A stretch of DNA of 64,000 nucleotides, taken from BD2-11 sp965115885 (GTDB lineage: Bacteria; Gemmatimonadota; Gemmatimonadetes; Longimicrobiales; Gaopeijiaceae). Location of the stretch: assembly GCA_965115885.1 (NCBI GenBank), contig OZ220479.1:1178001-1242000 (forward strand), read 5' to 3'. A model generated the notes under the pieces. It saw only the letters and a list, made by a program, of their open reading frames with translations, was not told where the DNA came from and made no database searches. The translations under genes were made by a program, and so were the position numbers. Shown piece after piece: positions 7,429 through 16,587 of this stretch; position 1 is the stretch's first letter, and each line of letters opens with the position of its first letter.

Positions 7429-10400
7429 ATGCGGTTCAAGGCAGACGGTCCCGCAATTCCCGACATCCTGCTGAATGAGCGCGACGCCGGTAACGTTGTG
7501 TTCCTGTGCGGCGCAGGAGTGTCGAAGCCGGCGGGGATGCCCGACTTCCTGCAGCTCGCGCAACACGTGAGAGACGAGCTTGATCCGCCGCCGAATTCCG
7601 AAGCTCGGCGAGCTCTCCAGATCTACGACGAAACCGCCCGTCCAGTTGCCGAATGTCATCGACCCTCACTCGACCGGATCTTCCAGATGCTGTACCAGGA
7701 GTACGGTCGCGAATCGGTAGTGAAGATCATCTGGAAGGCAATGAGGTCTCCCAAAACACAGTGCTATCACGACATCATTGCCCGCCTTTCTGCAAGTGCG
7801 AACGGCAATCCGCAGCTCGTCACCACGAATTTCGACCGCCTCTTCGAGAGGGCGCTGGGAGATCAAGCTGGTCCGATTTACGAGCCGCCGACGTACCCGG
7901 CTCTGCGGCACGGAGAGTCAGCGACCGGCATCACGTACCTGCATGGTCGACTGGCTGCCAAGGAATCCGGTCCCCACGGGTACGTCCTCAGTAGCGCGGA
8001 ACTGGGGCGCGCGTACGTGGCGGAGGGATGGGCCGCCAAGTTCATCCGAGACCTTCTCCAGCGGCATAGTGTGGTGCTTCTCGGCTATCGGGCAGAAGAT
8101 CCTCCGGTACAATACCTGCTGGAGGGCCTAGAGAGCATCGGTCCACAGAACCGGCATCGCTTGTTCGCTTTCACCAGAAGAGATTCTGAGAACGTTGAAG
8201 CCAAGTGGAAGGATCGTGGCGTCACCGCAATCCCATACGACGGACCCTACCACGATGCGCTTTGGGAAACGCTCGAAGCCTGGGCGGACCGTGCGAGGAA
8301 CCCCACGTCATGGAGACGTTCCGTCGTGGAAATGAGCGGGAAAGGACCACGGCCGCTCAAGCCGCACGAAAGAGGCATGGTCGCGCATGTCGTGAAGACA
8401 ACGGTGGGTGCCCACGAATTCGCCGAGAGAGACCCGCGTCCGCCTGCGGAGTGGCTGTGTGTGTTCGATGTGGACTGCCGCTTGGCGGACCCTGGGGTCG
8501 GATTCGGCGAGTATCGGGCTTTCGATCCTCTAGAGGCATACCGTCTCGACGACGACCCTTCACGCCCACTTGGGCGCGGGCAGCCTAGCTGTGCACTGGC
8601 TGACGATCTGATTTCGTGGCGATCAGGAGACGAGCGGGCGCACCGTTGGCAGAGATTGTCCTACCGCTACGGGACACGACACGTCACGTTGCCTCCTCGA
8701 TTGTTCCATCTCGCGAAATGGCTAACGTCGTGCGTGGCAGACCCAGTCCTATTGTGGTGGGTTGCCCGCCAATCGGCGCTGCACCCGCGTCTCCGATGGA
8801 TGCTGAAGCGGGCTGTGGACGCTTCCTCATGCCTCACCGACGGCGCAAGGCGCGGTTGGATGATCCTCTTCGATGCCGTTGAACGCCGACATTCCTATCT
8901 AGGCGATGGGGCTCTTTACGACCTGCTGGATCGAATCCAGAAGCACGGTTGGACGGCTGGTCTCATTTGTGAGTTCGAAGCCTTGGCGAAACCGGTGTGC
9001 GACGCCAAACCACCAAAACCCATCTGGGGGTCGAAACCGCCGCCCGACGATTGGTCGCACGTCAAGTGGAAGAATGTGGCCGATTTCCATGTTCGTTTCC
9101 CGCCGTGCACCATTTCTTGGCCGCTGGTCCCCGAGGCCGATGTGCCGTGGGTCTACGCAGCGCTCGAACGAAACTTGGTGCGGACATCGGAGCGCTTTCG
9201 AAGGATCGGCACCGAGGTGTGTGACCACGACCGACGCGACCGGAACGCTTACATTGACATGTTCCGCGCGCTTCTGGAGCGCCTATGGACGACCGATGCG
9301 GAGAGGGTAAGGCACCACATTGCTCTCTGGCCCAACCCTGATCCTTACATCTTTGATCAATTGCGCCTGCGCATCTGGAGGAATTCGAGCATGTTCTCCG
9401 GCACCGAGATCGTGGAGCATGTTCTCACGTTGTCGCGTGATCAGTTTTGGGGAGAGGGCACCGCTCGCAGCGAACTGTTGTCCCTTCTAAACAGGCGGTG
9501 GGACGACTTGCCAGCCGAAGACAGGCGGCTCATTGGTCGCCGCATCCTGAATGGCCCGCCGCAACTGGACGAGGATGACGAGGCGCATGGCGCACGCCGT
9601 CAAAAAGTAGCGGCAATTTATTTCGGGTGGCTCGTTCGTGCCCGCTGTGATTTTCCAGAGGAGGTGGTTGAGCAATGGAAGACTCTGAAGGGCCACTTGT
9701 CCCGATGGGACGACCGATGGCTCGATGATGTGATCGGGATGCCAGCGGCTCTGGGAATCGGGGACGTAAAGACGAACGAAGACATCACGGTTTTAAATGG
9801 GCTTTCCATCGGAGAAATCGCGTCGTGTTCACTGGAAAACTCCAGACGCACTCCGTTCATTGTGAGCGAGCCCTTCACGGGACTGGTAAAGACCCAGCCT
9901 GGCCGGGCGATCCGTGCGCTTGGCTCGGCAGCCCGTCGCGGTGAGTTTTCAGCATTCCTCTGGAGTTCGGCCCTCCGTCACTGGCCTGAGAACGCGCCGC
10001 CGCGCGCAACCAGAGTTTTGCATGTGCGGATGCGGCAACTCCCGTCTGCGACTATCGTCTCGATGTGTGGAATAGTCGGGAAATGGCTGAGGGATCGGTT
10101 CCCCGATTTGTCCACCGACGACAGAGCCTTCGCCTTCGGAGTGTTCGATCACTTGATCGAGCCGCTCTTGGCCGCTGACTCCGCAGCCAAGAGTTCTCAG
10201 GGCAAATGGCTGATCGGTATGAACCCGATTCAGGCTTCGCGTCCGACGTACATGCGCGCGATCAACGCGCCGATCGGCAAAGCAGTCCAGGGCCTGCTTG
10301 AGGTGCTCCAGAGGGACAACCCCGAGCACGGTGCGGGATTCCCAAAGGACTTCAAGGTCCAAGTTGATCGGCTTGTGAGTGCCTCCGGCGAGGGAGCGGA

Positions 10401-10920
10401 TGATGCCGTCTGCGTCCTGAGCGCCCGAGCCGCTTGGCTTAGAGCGATTGACCCGGCTTGGGTAGACGCGAAACTGGTTCCCTGCTTTGTTCTGGATCAC
10501 GACCGCGCCGAATCTGCTTGGAATGGGATTCTGTGGAGCCTGGCGTCGCTTCGCCTTCTCTTTGACGGAATCAAAGATGGTTTCCTCGGCCTGCCGACAA
10601 GGTACGATTTGGGCTCGGGACAGGAGTTGGAGCGATACTGCAGGTCCATCGTTGATCTGGCCGTGCCGTCGAACGCAATCGAGCCCATATTGCCGTTCAA
10701 GTACGCCCGTCAGTGTTTACGCCGGATCACGCCGGAAGGGCGTGAACACGTGATCCGGTTTCTGGGATCCGTGGACACGGAGAGCGACGATGTTTGGCGG
10801 ACATTCGTCATACCGTTCATTCGTCACGCATGGCCGAACGAGAGTCAGTACCGCACTAGCGGAACGAGTAATCCCGCCTTATTCATGAACGTTTGGCGAG
10901 GCATTGACGTGACAAAATAA
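7429..10920 (+). CDS. large SIR2-domain protein (defence-associated sirtuin type), 3' end cut by IS1380
   Basis: Residues 1-290 form a SIR2-like NAD-binding domain: GAGVSKPAGMP at 28-38, TTNFD at 132-136, YLHG with the candidate catalytic His at 172, and VLLGYRAEDPPVQYLL at 216-231. About 850 further residues follow, largely helical by eye, with no motif I can name; the end is reminiscent of DUF4020, which is known to follow SIR2 domains. Large SIR2 proteins of this kind (DSR1/DSR2, Thoeris ThsA) deplete NAD on phage infection. The true coding sequence runs to codon 1148 (AAT at 10870-10872). The last 15 residues and the stop at 10918 come from the inserted IS1380. The original frame resumes at 12618 and runs 99 codons, so the intact protein was 1247 residues. 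Whether the truncated form still works is unknown. Confidence 0.85.
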   Translation: MRFKADGPAIPDILLNERDAGNVVFLCGAGVSKPAGMPDFLQLAQHVRDELDPPPNSEARRALQIYDETARPVAECHRPSLDRIFQMLYQEYGRESVVKIIWKAMRSPKTQCYHDIIARLSASANGNPQLVTTNFDRLFERALGDQAGPIYEPPTYPALRHGESATGITYLHGRLAAKESGPHGYVLSSAELGRAYVAEGWAAKFIRDLLQRHSVVLLGYRAEDPPVQYLLEGLESIGPQNRHRLFAFTRRDSENVEAKWKDRGVTAIPYDGPYHDALWETLEAWADRARNPTSWRRSVVEMSGKGPRPLKPHERGMVAHVVKTTVGAHEFAERDPRPPAEWLCVFDVDCRLADPGVGFGEYRAFDPLEAYRLDDDPSRPLGRGQPSCALADDLISWRSGDERAHRWQRLSYRYGTRHVTLPPRLFHLAKWLTSCVADPVLLWWVARQSALHPRLRWMLKRAVDASSCLTDGARRGWMILFDAVERRHSYLGDGALYDLLDRIQKHGWTAGLICEFEALAKPVCDAKPPKPIWGSKPPPDDWSHVKWKNVADFHVRFPPCTISWPLVPEADVPWVYAALERNLVRTSERFRRIGTEVCDHDRRDRNAYIDMFRALLERLWTTDAERVRHHIALWPNPDPYIFDQLRLRIWRNSSMFSGTEIVEHVLTLSRDQFWGEGTARSELLSLLNRRWDDLPAEDRRLIGRRILNGPPQLDEDDEAHGARRQKVAAIYFGWLVRARCDFPEEVVEQWKTLKGHLSRWDDRWLDDVIGMPAALGIGDVKTNEDITVLNGLSIGEIASCSLENSRRTPFIVSEPFTGLVKTQPGRAIRALGSAARRGEFSAFLWSSALRHWPENAPPRATRVLHVRMRQLPSATIVSMCGIVGKWLRDRFPDLSTDDRAFAFGVFDHLIEPLLAADSAAKSSQGKWLIGMNPIQASRPTYMRAINAPIGKAVQGLLEVLQRDNPEHGAGFPKDFKVQVDRLVSASGEGADDAVCVLSARAAWLRAIDPAWVDAKLVPCFVLDHDRAESAWNGILWSLASLRLLFDGIKDGFLGLPTRYDLGSGQELERYCRSIVDLAVPSNAIEPILPFKYARQCLRRITPEGREHVIRFLGSVDTESDDVWRTFVIPFIRHAWPNESQYRTSGTSNPALFMNVWRGIDVTK

Positions 10921-12612
10921 AGTGATCTATCTTTCAGCGGGTTGATATTCCGTCTTCCGCTGACCGGCCGACCGGCCAAGGTGAATCATGGATTCTTCGC
11001 TTTCCTTCAACCGTTCCCTCAAGTTCAAGTTCGAACCCCTCCAGATCACCGCCGACGCCGGCGCCGTCACAGTCCGCGAGATCCTCGAACGCAGCGGCGT
11101 CGTCGACCGGATCGCCGCCCGCATCGACGACCCCCGCCAGCCAGGCAAGATCACGCACTCTATGCGCGAGTGCCTGCGCGCACTGCTCGTGCTCGCCGCT
11201 CAGGGACGCCGCGACCACAACGACGCCGACGCCTACCGCAACGATCCCGCCTTCGCCCTCGCCGTGTGCGACCGCAAGGGCACGGTCGCCGCTCACCGCT
11301 CGTTGCCGTCGCAGCCCACGCTGTCGCGCTTCGTGGCGCTGTTGAGTTCGGAGGAAAACCGCAAGGTCCTTCGAGAGGAGCTTGCCAAGTTCGTCAAGTG
11401 GAGGCTCCGAGCCATCGGCGGCGGTCGGCTGCACCGACGGCTTACCGTCGATGTGGACGGCCTTCCCATCGACGTTCACGGGAACCAGCCGGGCGGCGAG
11501 TGGAACGGCTATTACCGCCGCAAGGTCTACCAGCCCATCGTGGCGTCGGTGGCCGACACGGGGGACATGCTCGACGCGCGTCTCCGCAGCGGCCAAGTGC
11601 ACGCCGCCGACGGCGCCGTCGAGCTCATCGCCGACTTCGTGAAGCGTGCGAAGGGCGAGCTCGCCCAGGAGATCGACGTGCGCTTCGACGCCGGCTTTCC
11701 GAGCGAGGGGTTGTTCAAGAAGCTCGAAGACATGGGGACGGACTACGTCTGCCGGATCCGCAACAACAGCGTGTTGAAGGACTTGTCCGAAGACGTGACG
11801 GAGGCCTTCATGGCGTTGGGCCCGTCCAAGGACGGCGAGCCGAGAGAGATGGTCTTCGAGGAGGAGTACCAGGCGGGATCGTGGTCTCGTCGGCGCCGCT
11901 TGCTCCAAGTGGCGGTCGAGCGGGTGGGCGAGCTGTTCCCGACCGTGTTCAACCTCGTGACTTCGATCCCGGAAGAGGAGATGTCGGGACCCGAGGCGCT
12001 GGAGCTGTACAGGCGGCGTGGGAAGGCCGAGGCGCACATGGGCGAGCTGGTCAACGAGGTGCGGCCGGCGCTGTCGTCGTCGCCGCGGCCGAAGAGGCGC
12101 TACCGCGGCCGGAAGGTCGAGGCCGGGGAGAGCGTGGACGCGTTCGCGTGCAACGACGTGCGCCTGTTGATCTCGATGATGGCGTACCAGATCGTGCACG
12201 CGTTGCGCACGCTGATGGAGAAGGCGGCGGGCGTCGGGTGGAGCCTGAAGCGACTGCTGGATCGGGCGCTGCGCACGGCGGCGCGCTTCGCGGTGTCGGG
12301 GCGGCGAATCACGATGATCGCGTCGGAGTCGTCGTCGCACTGGTGGACGCTGATCCAGCGACTCCGAACGTTGCCCGAGCCGGAGTTCTGACACTCGGTC
12401 GCGGGGTGGGGCGAAGCGGATGTGAGCGGTATGGGGCGGAAGTGCGTCCGCGTGTCTGCGTTCGGGTGCGAACGGACCCGAATCGGCGTCCGAGGCTATT
12501 GCCAAGGACGCTGATTGTCAGCTATATGACGTCCCGCGACCCTTCAAACGGCCGAAACCGGTCGGAAACAAGGCTGCCGACAAGCTTTCCCTTCGTTCAT
12601 GAATAAGGCGGG
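10873..12612 (+). mobile_element. complete IS1380-family insertion sequence with 5-bp target duplication
   Basis: Left end CCCGCCTTATTCATGAACG (10873) and right end CGTTCATGAATAAGGCGGG (to 12612) are perfect inverted repeats. GTAAT is duplicated on both sides (10868-10872 and 12613-12617). The element is 1740 bp with one transposase gene. Removing it with one GTAAT restores an uninterrupted reading frame in the SIR2 gene. Confidence 0.95.
10988..12391 (+). CDS. IS1380-family transposase
   Basis: A 467-residue DDE transposase. The first catalytic Asp is in LTVDVDGLPIDVHG; the second lies in IDVRFDAGFPSEGLFKKLE; the Glu is in ELYRRRGKAEAHMGEL, the Y-R-x-R-G-K-x-E signature of IS1380. A conserved tail near residue 390 (CNDVRLLISMMAYQIVH) precedes a basic C-terminus. 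It starts with ATG at 10988, 115 bp inside the left terminus. It is full length with no frameshift, so it is presumably active. It splits the SIR2 gene. Confidence 0.93.
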   Translation: MDSSLSFNRSLKFKFEPLQITADAGAVTVREILERSGVVDRIAARIDDPRQPGKITHSMRECLRALLVLAAQGRRDHNDADAYRNDPAFALAVCDRKGTVAAHRSLPSQPTLSRFVALLSSEENRKVLREELAKFVKWRLRAIGGGRLHRRLTVDVDGLPIDVHGNQPGGEWNGYYRRKVYQPIVASVADTGDMLDARLRSGQVHAADGAVELIADFVKRAKGELAQEIDVRFDAGFPSEGLFKKLEDMGTDYVCRIRNNSVLKDLSEDVTEAFMALGPSKDGEPREMVFEEEYQAGSWSRRRRLLQVAVERVGELFPTVFNLVTSIPEEEMSGPEALELYRRRGKAEAHMGELVNEVRPALSSSPRPKRRYRGRKVEAGESVDAFACNDVRLLISMMAYQIVHALRTLMEKAAGVGWSLKRLLDRALRTAARFAVSGRRITMIASESSSHWWTLIQRLRTLPEPEF

Positions 12613-12617
12613 GTAAT

Positions 12618-12917
12618 GCGTGGGTGATCCTTCTGTGCGACACCGGCGATGCGTTCCCGGATATGCTCAGTGCCGTACGGACTCACCTTGGCGATGTTGA
12701 CTGGCGTCAGACCATGTTGCCCGAGGGTCTGGAGCGGTTGGCGTCGAGGTTTCCGCAGGAAACGCTCGACCTCTTGGATTGCGTTGTGTCCGACGACGGA
12801 GTCGGGGAGGCGCCCTACGGATTGTCAGAGGCACTTCGTTTGCTAGTAGAGGTGGAACCTGAACTGATCAACGACAGACGGCACGGCAGGCTCCATCAGT
12901 TAGCTGTTCGGCAATAG
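12618..12917 (+). pseudogene. severed 3' end of the SIR2 gene
   Basis: In the SIR2 reading frame the sequence resumes after the second GTAAT as AWVILLCDTGDAFPDML and continues to LHQLAVRQ and a stop at 12915-12917. It gives 99 residues, acidic and leucine-rich (FPQETLDLLDCVVSDD, LSEALRLLVEVEPEL), like the end of a helical domain. It has only an internal GTG (12624) as a possible start and probably makes no functional product alone. The junction is exact to the base, so this is the true C-terminus of the protein beginning at 7429. Confidence 0.9.
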
Positions 12918-13045
12918 TTCCAAAAGCCCGACGCCGACTGCGTAGACCAATGGTCTATCGCTCAGGGTTCCCCGTAAGCCACGTGCAGGGTGCTACGAGA
13001 CCGGCGTGACCAAGCGTGATCTGTTGCCCTATTCGCCCGTCGATC
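12918..13045. other. short gap between the SIR2 remnant and IS3
   Basis: 128 bp. It contains AGACCAATGGTCT at about 12944, a short inverted repeat with no T-tract. Before the IS3 insertion it was the space between convergent SIR2 and methyltransferase genes. Confidence 0.5.
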
Positions 13046-13112
13046 TGAGCTGGTCCCGGTTTTTCGGACAGGTCGTTAAAGTGTACTCCCGTACCCGAGA
13101 GGAGGCGCCGAA

Positions 13113-13397
13113 GTGGCCAAGAGAAGACGGAGATTCACCCCGCAGTTCAAGGGCCGCGTGGCCCTCGAGGCGGTCCAGGAGCGCGACAGCCTCCAGGCGA
13201 TCGCCCGCCGCCACGAGCTCCATCCGAACCAGGTGAGCCAGTGGAAGCGCCAGCTGCTCGCCGCCATCCCGGACGTGTTCGTCGCCGGCGCCCAGAAGCG
13301 CGCCAAGGAGCGCGACGCCACGATCCACGACCTCCACGCGAAGATCGGGGAGCTGACCGTCGAGCGGGATTTTTTTCGGCGCGGGTTGCGCAGCTGA
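13113..13397 (+). CDS. IS3 OrfA (helix-turn-helix DNA-binding subunit)
   Basis: 94 residues, starting with GTG at 13113 after a good Shine-Dalgarno (GAGAGGAGG at 13098-13106). It has the IS3 OrfA pattern: basic start KRRRRFTPQFK, a helix-turn-helix (AIARRHELHPNQVSQWKRQL), then a leucine-zipper-like helix (DLHAKIGELTVERDFF). Near its end a run of seven T (13370-13376) is the slippery site for a -1 shift into orfB. It binds the IS ends and can also act as a regulator. Confidence 0.92.
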   Translation: MAKRRRRFTPQFKGRVALEAVQERDSLQAIARRHELHPNQVSQWKRQLLAAIPDVFVAGAQKRAKERDATIHDLHAKIGELTVERDFFRRGLRS

Positions 13398-14233
13398 CCC
13401 GCGCCGAACGCCGACGGATGATCCAGCGGGACGGCCCGATGGCGCTGGCGAAGCAATGCGCCCTGCTGGGCGTGAGTCGGTCGTCGCTGTACTACGTGCG
13501 CAAGGGCGAGAGCGAGGACAGCCTCGCTCTCATGCGCCGCATGGATCAGCTCCACATGGACTACCCGTTTTACGGGAGCCGACAGATGGCGCGCCACTTG
13601 AGGCGCGAGGGAACGACGGTCGGCAGACACCGGGTCCGCCGGCTGATGCGGAAGATGGGGATCGAGGCGATCTACCGGCGTCCCAGGACGAGCGTGGCGA
13701 GCCCGGAGCATCGGGTGTTCCCCTACCTGCTGCGCGACGTCGAGGTCTCGCGCGCGGACCACGTGTGGTGCGCGGACATCACCTATGTGCCTGTGGCCCG
13801 TGGGTTTTTCTACCTGGTCGCGGTGATGGACTGGGCGACGCGCCACGTGCTGGCGTGGGAGCTGTCGAACGCGATGGACGCGTCCTTCTGCGTGAGCGCG
13901 CTGGACGAGGCGCTGGGCTCGAGGAAGCCGGAGATCCTCAACACCGACCAGGGCTCGCAGTTCACGAGCGAAGCGTTCGCGGAGCGGGTCCTGAGCGCGG
14001 AGATCCGGTTCTCGATGGATGGGCGGGGGCGGTACCTGGACAACATCTTCATCGAGCGGCTGTGGAGGTCGCTGAAGTACGAGGCGGTCTACCTGCGGGA
14101 GCTCAAGGACGGGGTCGCGGCTCGGCGGGTGATCGGGGATTGGATGGACTTCTACAACGAAGTCCGTCCGCACTCGGCGTTGGAGGGGCGGACGCCCGGC
14201 GAGGCGTACCGCGAGGGCGTGGGCGTGGAATGA
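13376..14233 (+). CDS. IS3 OrfB catalytic domain, expressed as OrfAB by -1 frameshift
   Basis: After slippage on T TTT TTT the reading continues SARVAQLTRAERRRMIQ. It carries an HTH_21 region (YPFYGSRQMARHLRREGTTV) and an rve core with VWCADITYVPV (first Asp), ILNTDQGSQFTS (second Asp) and FIERLWRSLKYE (Glu), the IS3 DDE triad. It ends HSALEGRTPGEAYREGVGVE. The frame relationship (orfB is -1 to orfA) and the heptamer are visible directly. The fused product is about 373 residues, normal for IS3. Confidence 0.93.
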   Translation, partial: SARVAQLTRAERRRMIQRDGPMALAKQCALLGVSRSSLYYVRKGESEDSLALMRRMDQLHMDYPFYGSRQMARHLRREGTTVGRHRVRRLMRKMGIEAIYRRPRTSVASPEHRVFPYLLRDVEVSRADHVWCADITYVPVARGFFYLVAVMDWATRHVLAWELSNAMDASFCVSALDEALGSRKPEILNTDQGSQFTSEAFAERVLSAEIRFSMDGRGRYLDNIFIERLWRSLKYEAVYLRELKDGVAARRVIGDWMDFYNEVRPHSALEGRTPGEAYREGVGVE

Positions 14234-14316
14234 GCGGGCCCGGATCGTTGGGAGGGACCGGGTCGGAACCGGCGAACCGGCGGCAGGGGTCGCATGGGGC
14301 GACGCGGCGCCGGTTG

Positions 14317-14358
14317 CCTCGGTTTCGCCGGCGGGCGCGCCCGCCGGCGAAACCGAGG
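14317..14358. repeat. 42-bp perfect palindrome near the IS3 right end
   Basis: The sequence starting CCTCGGTTTCGCCGGCGGGC is self-complementary over all 42 bases. It lies 83 bp after the orfB stop and 179 bp before the element end. The second IS3 copy has a different but equally perfect palindrome at the same place (63860-63897), with base changes compensated on both arms. No T-tract follows. Confidence 0.9.
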
Positions 14359-14539
14359 TTAGATTCACCCCGAGGCTGGGGAGGGGGCTGTTCGAGGGGG
14401 AGGGTTGGGGAGGTCGGCGGAGCCCGAATCGGGATTCGCCGCGCCCATTCCAATCAACCCCGAAAGGAACCGTCGCGAAGCGACGGAGTACACTTTATTT
14501 TTGCCCCCATTCTGTTCGACGAAGTGGGACCGCCTCAAT

Positions 14540-15775
14540 CTAACCCCATCGTCCAGACACGTCGAACTCAAAAAGCTCCTTCTTTGAGTTTCGCTTCCTG
14601 ATTGCATGGCACGCGACATCGTCAAACCCCAACCGCTCTAGCATCGCCACATAAATTTGCTCGACCGGCAGAAGCACACCATAGAACGTCGAATTGCCCA
14701 CGATATAGTGAATTTCACTGCCATAAGATAGCACCGAGATCAGTGACTTGAAATGCTCCCATAAATCCTCAAAATACCGCGCTACATAATTGGAGAGTAT
14801 TTTTCCATTCTTGTTACTGCGGTGCGCTATCCTATCGAGCGCCCCCTCAAGAAGCGGATGCACACGCGATCCTGTCGAACGCTCCCAATCGGCAAGTCTG
14901 CTGGTTGCCACGCCCCATGTACCACCGATGGCCGACCAGTCTAGTTCGCCAGCATCACGACCGGAATTGAGGAACCCAAGCCAGTACATATACGGGCGTA
15001 GCTCACGGATATATGACATTCGGTTCGCATAAGGTGGAGACGTGATCACTAAATCAAAAGGGCCATCAATGACCCTCGGCAGGTTCCGCGCGTCACCGAA
15101 CACGACATGTGCCGTACTTTGTGGGTTTTTCTCTGCGCCCCTCAAGACAAAGTGCGCATCTTCCCGAAACACCTCTGCAGTTTCCATATCGAGCGGAACG
15201 GAAATTTGTCCATCATTCTTGAAGGACATAGACTGATGATTGAAAGCCGCGTTTGAAACTGCGATCAGCGTCCGACAGAAGGCAACCATAAGAAGATCCC
15301 TTTCCGGCGAATTCTCTTCACTCTCTGCAATGATACCGGCTTTCAATGCGCAGAGAAACGCTAGCGCGTCTGGCGACCACCATCTGTGAATGTTATGAAT
15401 AGGAGGTGCTTTGGTCGGTTCAATTGCGCCTCTTCTGACGATGTCGAGCACTCGCGCGCATGCAGCGCGGGTAGATGATATCGCCGCAGCGGAGTAATGA
15501 GCTGTCTTCACCTGACCGAACCAGATGAGGAAGGGATTGATATCCGTTGTGACGCTTTCGCGCCCGTGATACGCGGCACACAGTGCCGTTGTAGCTGTTC
15601 CACAAAATGGATCGAGTACTCGCCGACAATCCGCATGACGGTACATCATGTCGGCAACTATTTTGACCGAGTATGCCGGCGTGAGTCGAAGCCAGCCGTG
15701 GCGACCTGATTTCGCATTGAACCGATGCGTCAAGTCTGCCCTTTGTCGCATTGTGTCTCTCGCGAGCACGGTCAT
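14540..15775 (-). CDS. DNA methyltransferase of a restriction-modification pair
   Basis: A 411-residue amino-type (N6-adenine or N4-cytosine) DNA methyltransferase. The AdoMet-binding motif I is RVLDPFCGTATTALCAAY (about 53-69) and the catalytic motif IV is LVITSPPYANRMSYIREL (about 242-259), giving the order I then IV. The gene overlaps the upstream restriction-like gene by ATGA (start 15775, that gene's stop at 15772), so the two are translationally coupled. The IS3 element is inserted immediately after its stop codon (TAG, 14540-14542) and leaves it complete. AT-richer codon use than the transposons around it points to horizontal acquisition. Target specificity cannot be told from the sequence. 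Confidence 0.88.
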   Translation of the reverse strand: MTVLARDTMRQRADLTHRFNAKSGRHGWLRLTPAYSVKIVADMMYRHADCRRVLDPFCGTATTALCAAYHGRESVTTDINPFLIWFGQVKTAHYSAAAISSTRAACARVLDIVRRGAIEPTKAPPIHNIHRWWSPDALAFLCALKAGIIAESEENSPERDLLMVAFCRTLIAVSNAAFNHQSMSFKNDGQISVPLDMETAEVFREDAHFVLRGAEKNPQSTAHVVFGDARNLPRVIDGPFDLVITSPPYANRMSYIRELRPYMYWLGFLNSGRDAGELDWSAIGGTWGVATSRLADWERSTGSRVHPLLEGALDRIAHRSNKNGKILSNYVARYFEDLWEHFKSLISVLSYGSEIHYIVGNSTFYGVLLPVEQIYVAMLERLGFDDVACHAIRKRNSKKELFEFDVSGRWG

Positions 15776-16587
15776 GGAGCCTCCGGCGCCAGAAGAGATT
15801 TCAGAATTCTGTCGATCTCTTCACGAAGCACTGCACTGTTTCGCTCAAAGAACGCTGCTAGATCATACCCGACGATGTCACGCATGAAATCATAAGTAGA
15901 AACCAGGGGGTTTGACTCTCCGACGATCCCGGTCAGAACTGACCATTTCGCAGCACGGTATCTCATGAGTACATCGCCGTCGATCTGTCCTGACAAGATC
16001 ACAGCGCACGGCAAATAGCCCTTGGTGTAGGCTGTCGCAGCGTTGGCAATATCAGCATTCTGCCGTTTTGAATCCTTGCTCTTGTAGCCCTGCCGAACTT
16101 CGAAAACCGTGCCCGTTAGACTCGCGAAGACCCGCTCATCAACATCTAGCATCATAGCAGAGTCTCTCATCCATCCGTGGAACCGGCGTCGACTACCCTC
16201 GTCGTGTATCTCGGCGAGCGAAACTTTCCCATCGAGAGACAGCGTCCGACGACGTCCACTCGGCAATAACAACTGATACGACCATACTACGTTTTCATCG
16301 GTAAGCTCCAGAGAGTCCCGCAGGATCGTCCGGAACAGCTTTTCACAGCCGATCCCAATCTGCCGATAGACACTAGTCATGCCGCCGGCCGCCTTGTGAG
16401 CGGCGTACATCAGAGGATTATCGAGTCCGAACCAACTATAGAAGACATCTCTCTGATAAAGCTCGCGGAATCCGTCAAACGTCAATCCCCCGCCTTTCGC
16501 TCCCTGCCCGAACTTCGGTTTGTAGTTCGCGGAGACTCTGATCGCATCCAGTACGATTGGCAAGTATGCCTTATCGGTACGGCTCAT
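15772..16587 (-). CDS. probable type II restriction endonuclease partner
   Basis: 271 residues from the ATG at 16587 (MSRTDKAYLPIVLDAI); upstream codons have non-protein-like composition. It overlaps the methyltransferase start by 4 bases. Near residue 170 the segment VFEVRQGYKSKDSKRQNAD contains an E-x(n)-Q-x-x-K arrangement suggestive of a PD-(D/E)xK nuclease, with a possible Asp in LSLDGKVSLAE. The segment FYSWFGLDNPLMYAAHKAAG looks strongly conserved. I recall similar uncharacterised proteins beside DNA methylases but cannot assign a named enzyme. The restriction role is inferred from coupling to the methyltransferase; the catalytic residues are a guess. Confidence 0.65.
   Translation of the reverse strand: MSRTDKAYLPIVLDAIRVSANYKPKFGQGAKGGGLTFDGFRELYQRDVFYSWFGLDNPLMYAAHKAAGGMTSVYRQIGIGCEKLFRTILRDSLELTDENVVWSYQLLLPSGRRRTLSLDGKVSLAEIHDEGSRRRFHGWMRDSAMMLDVDERVFASLTGTVFEVRQGYKSKDSKRQNADIANAATAYTKGYLPCAVILSGQIDGDVLMRYRAAKWSVLTGIVGESNPLVSTYDFMRDIVGYDLAAFFERNSAVLREEIDRILKSLLAPEAP

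Larger units (their letters stand above)
13046..14537 (+). mobile_element. complete IS3-family insertion sequence, copy 1, with 3-bp target duplication
   Basis: The left end is TGAGCTGGTCCCGG at 13046. The right end, read in reverse from 14537, is TGAGGCGGTCCCAC, giving terminal inverted repeats that begin TG. ATC flanks both sides (13043-13045 and 14538-14540), the 3-bp duplication expected for IS3. The length is 1492 bp. It has orfA and orfB joined by a frameshift site, and a 42-bp palindrome near the right end. It landed at the very 3' end of the methyltransferase gene and leaves its stop codon intact. A second copy lies at 62587 to the window edge. Confidence 0.93.

Noticed and set aside
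13370..13376. Seven-T run in IS3 as a sequencing error or disabling frameshift
   Set aside because: The same run and the same -1 frame relation occur in the second copy, and a programmed frameshift at this place is normal for IS3 elements.
13046..14537. IS3 insertion as a disruption of the methyltransferase gene
   Set aside because: The insertion lies directly after the stop codon, and the TAG at 14540-14542 is complete, so the protein is unaffected.
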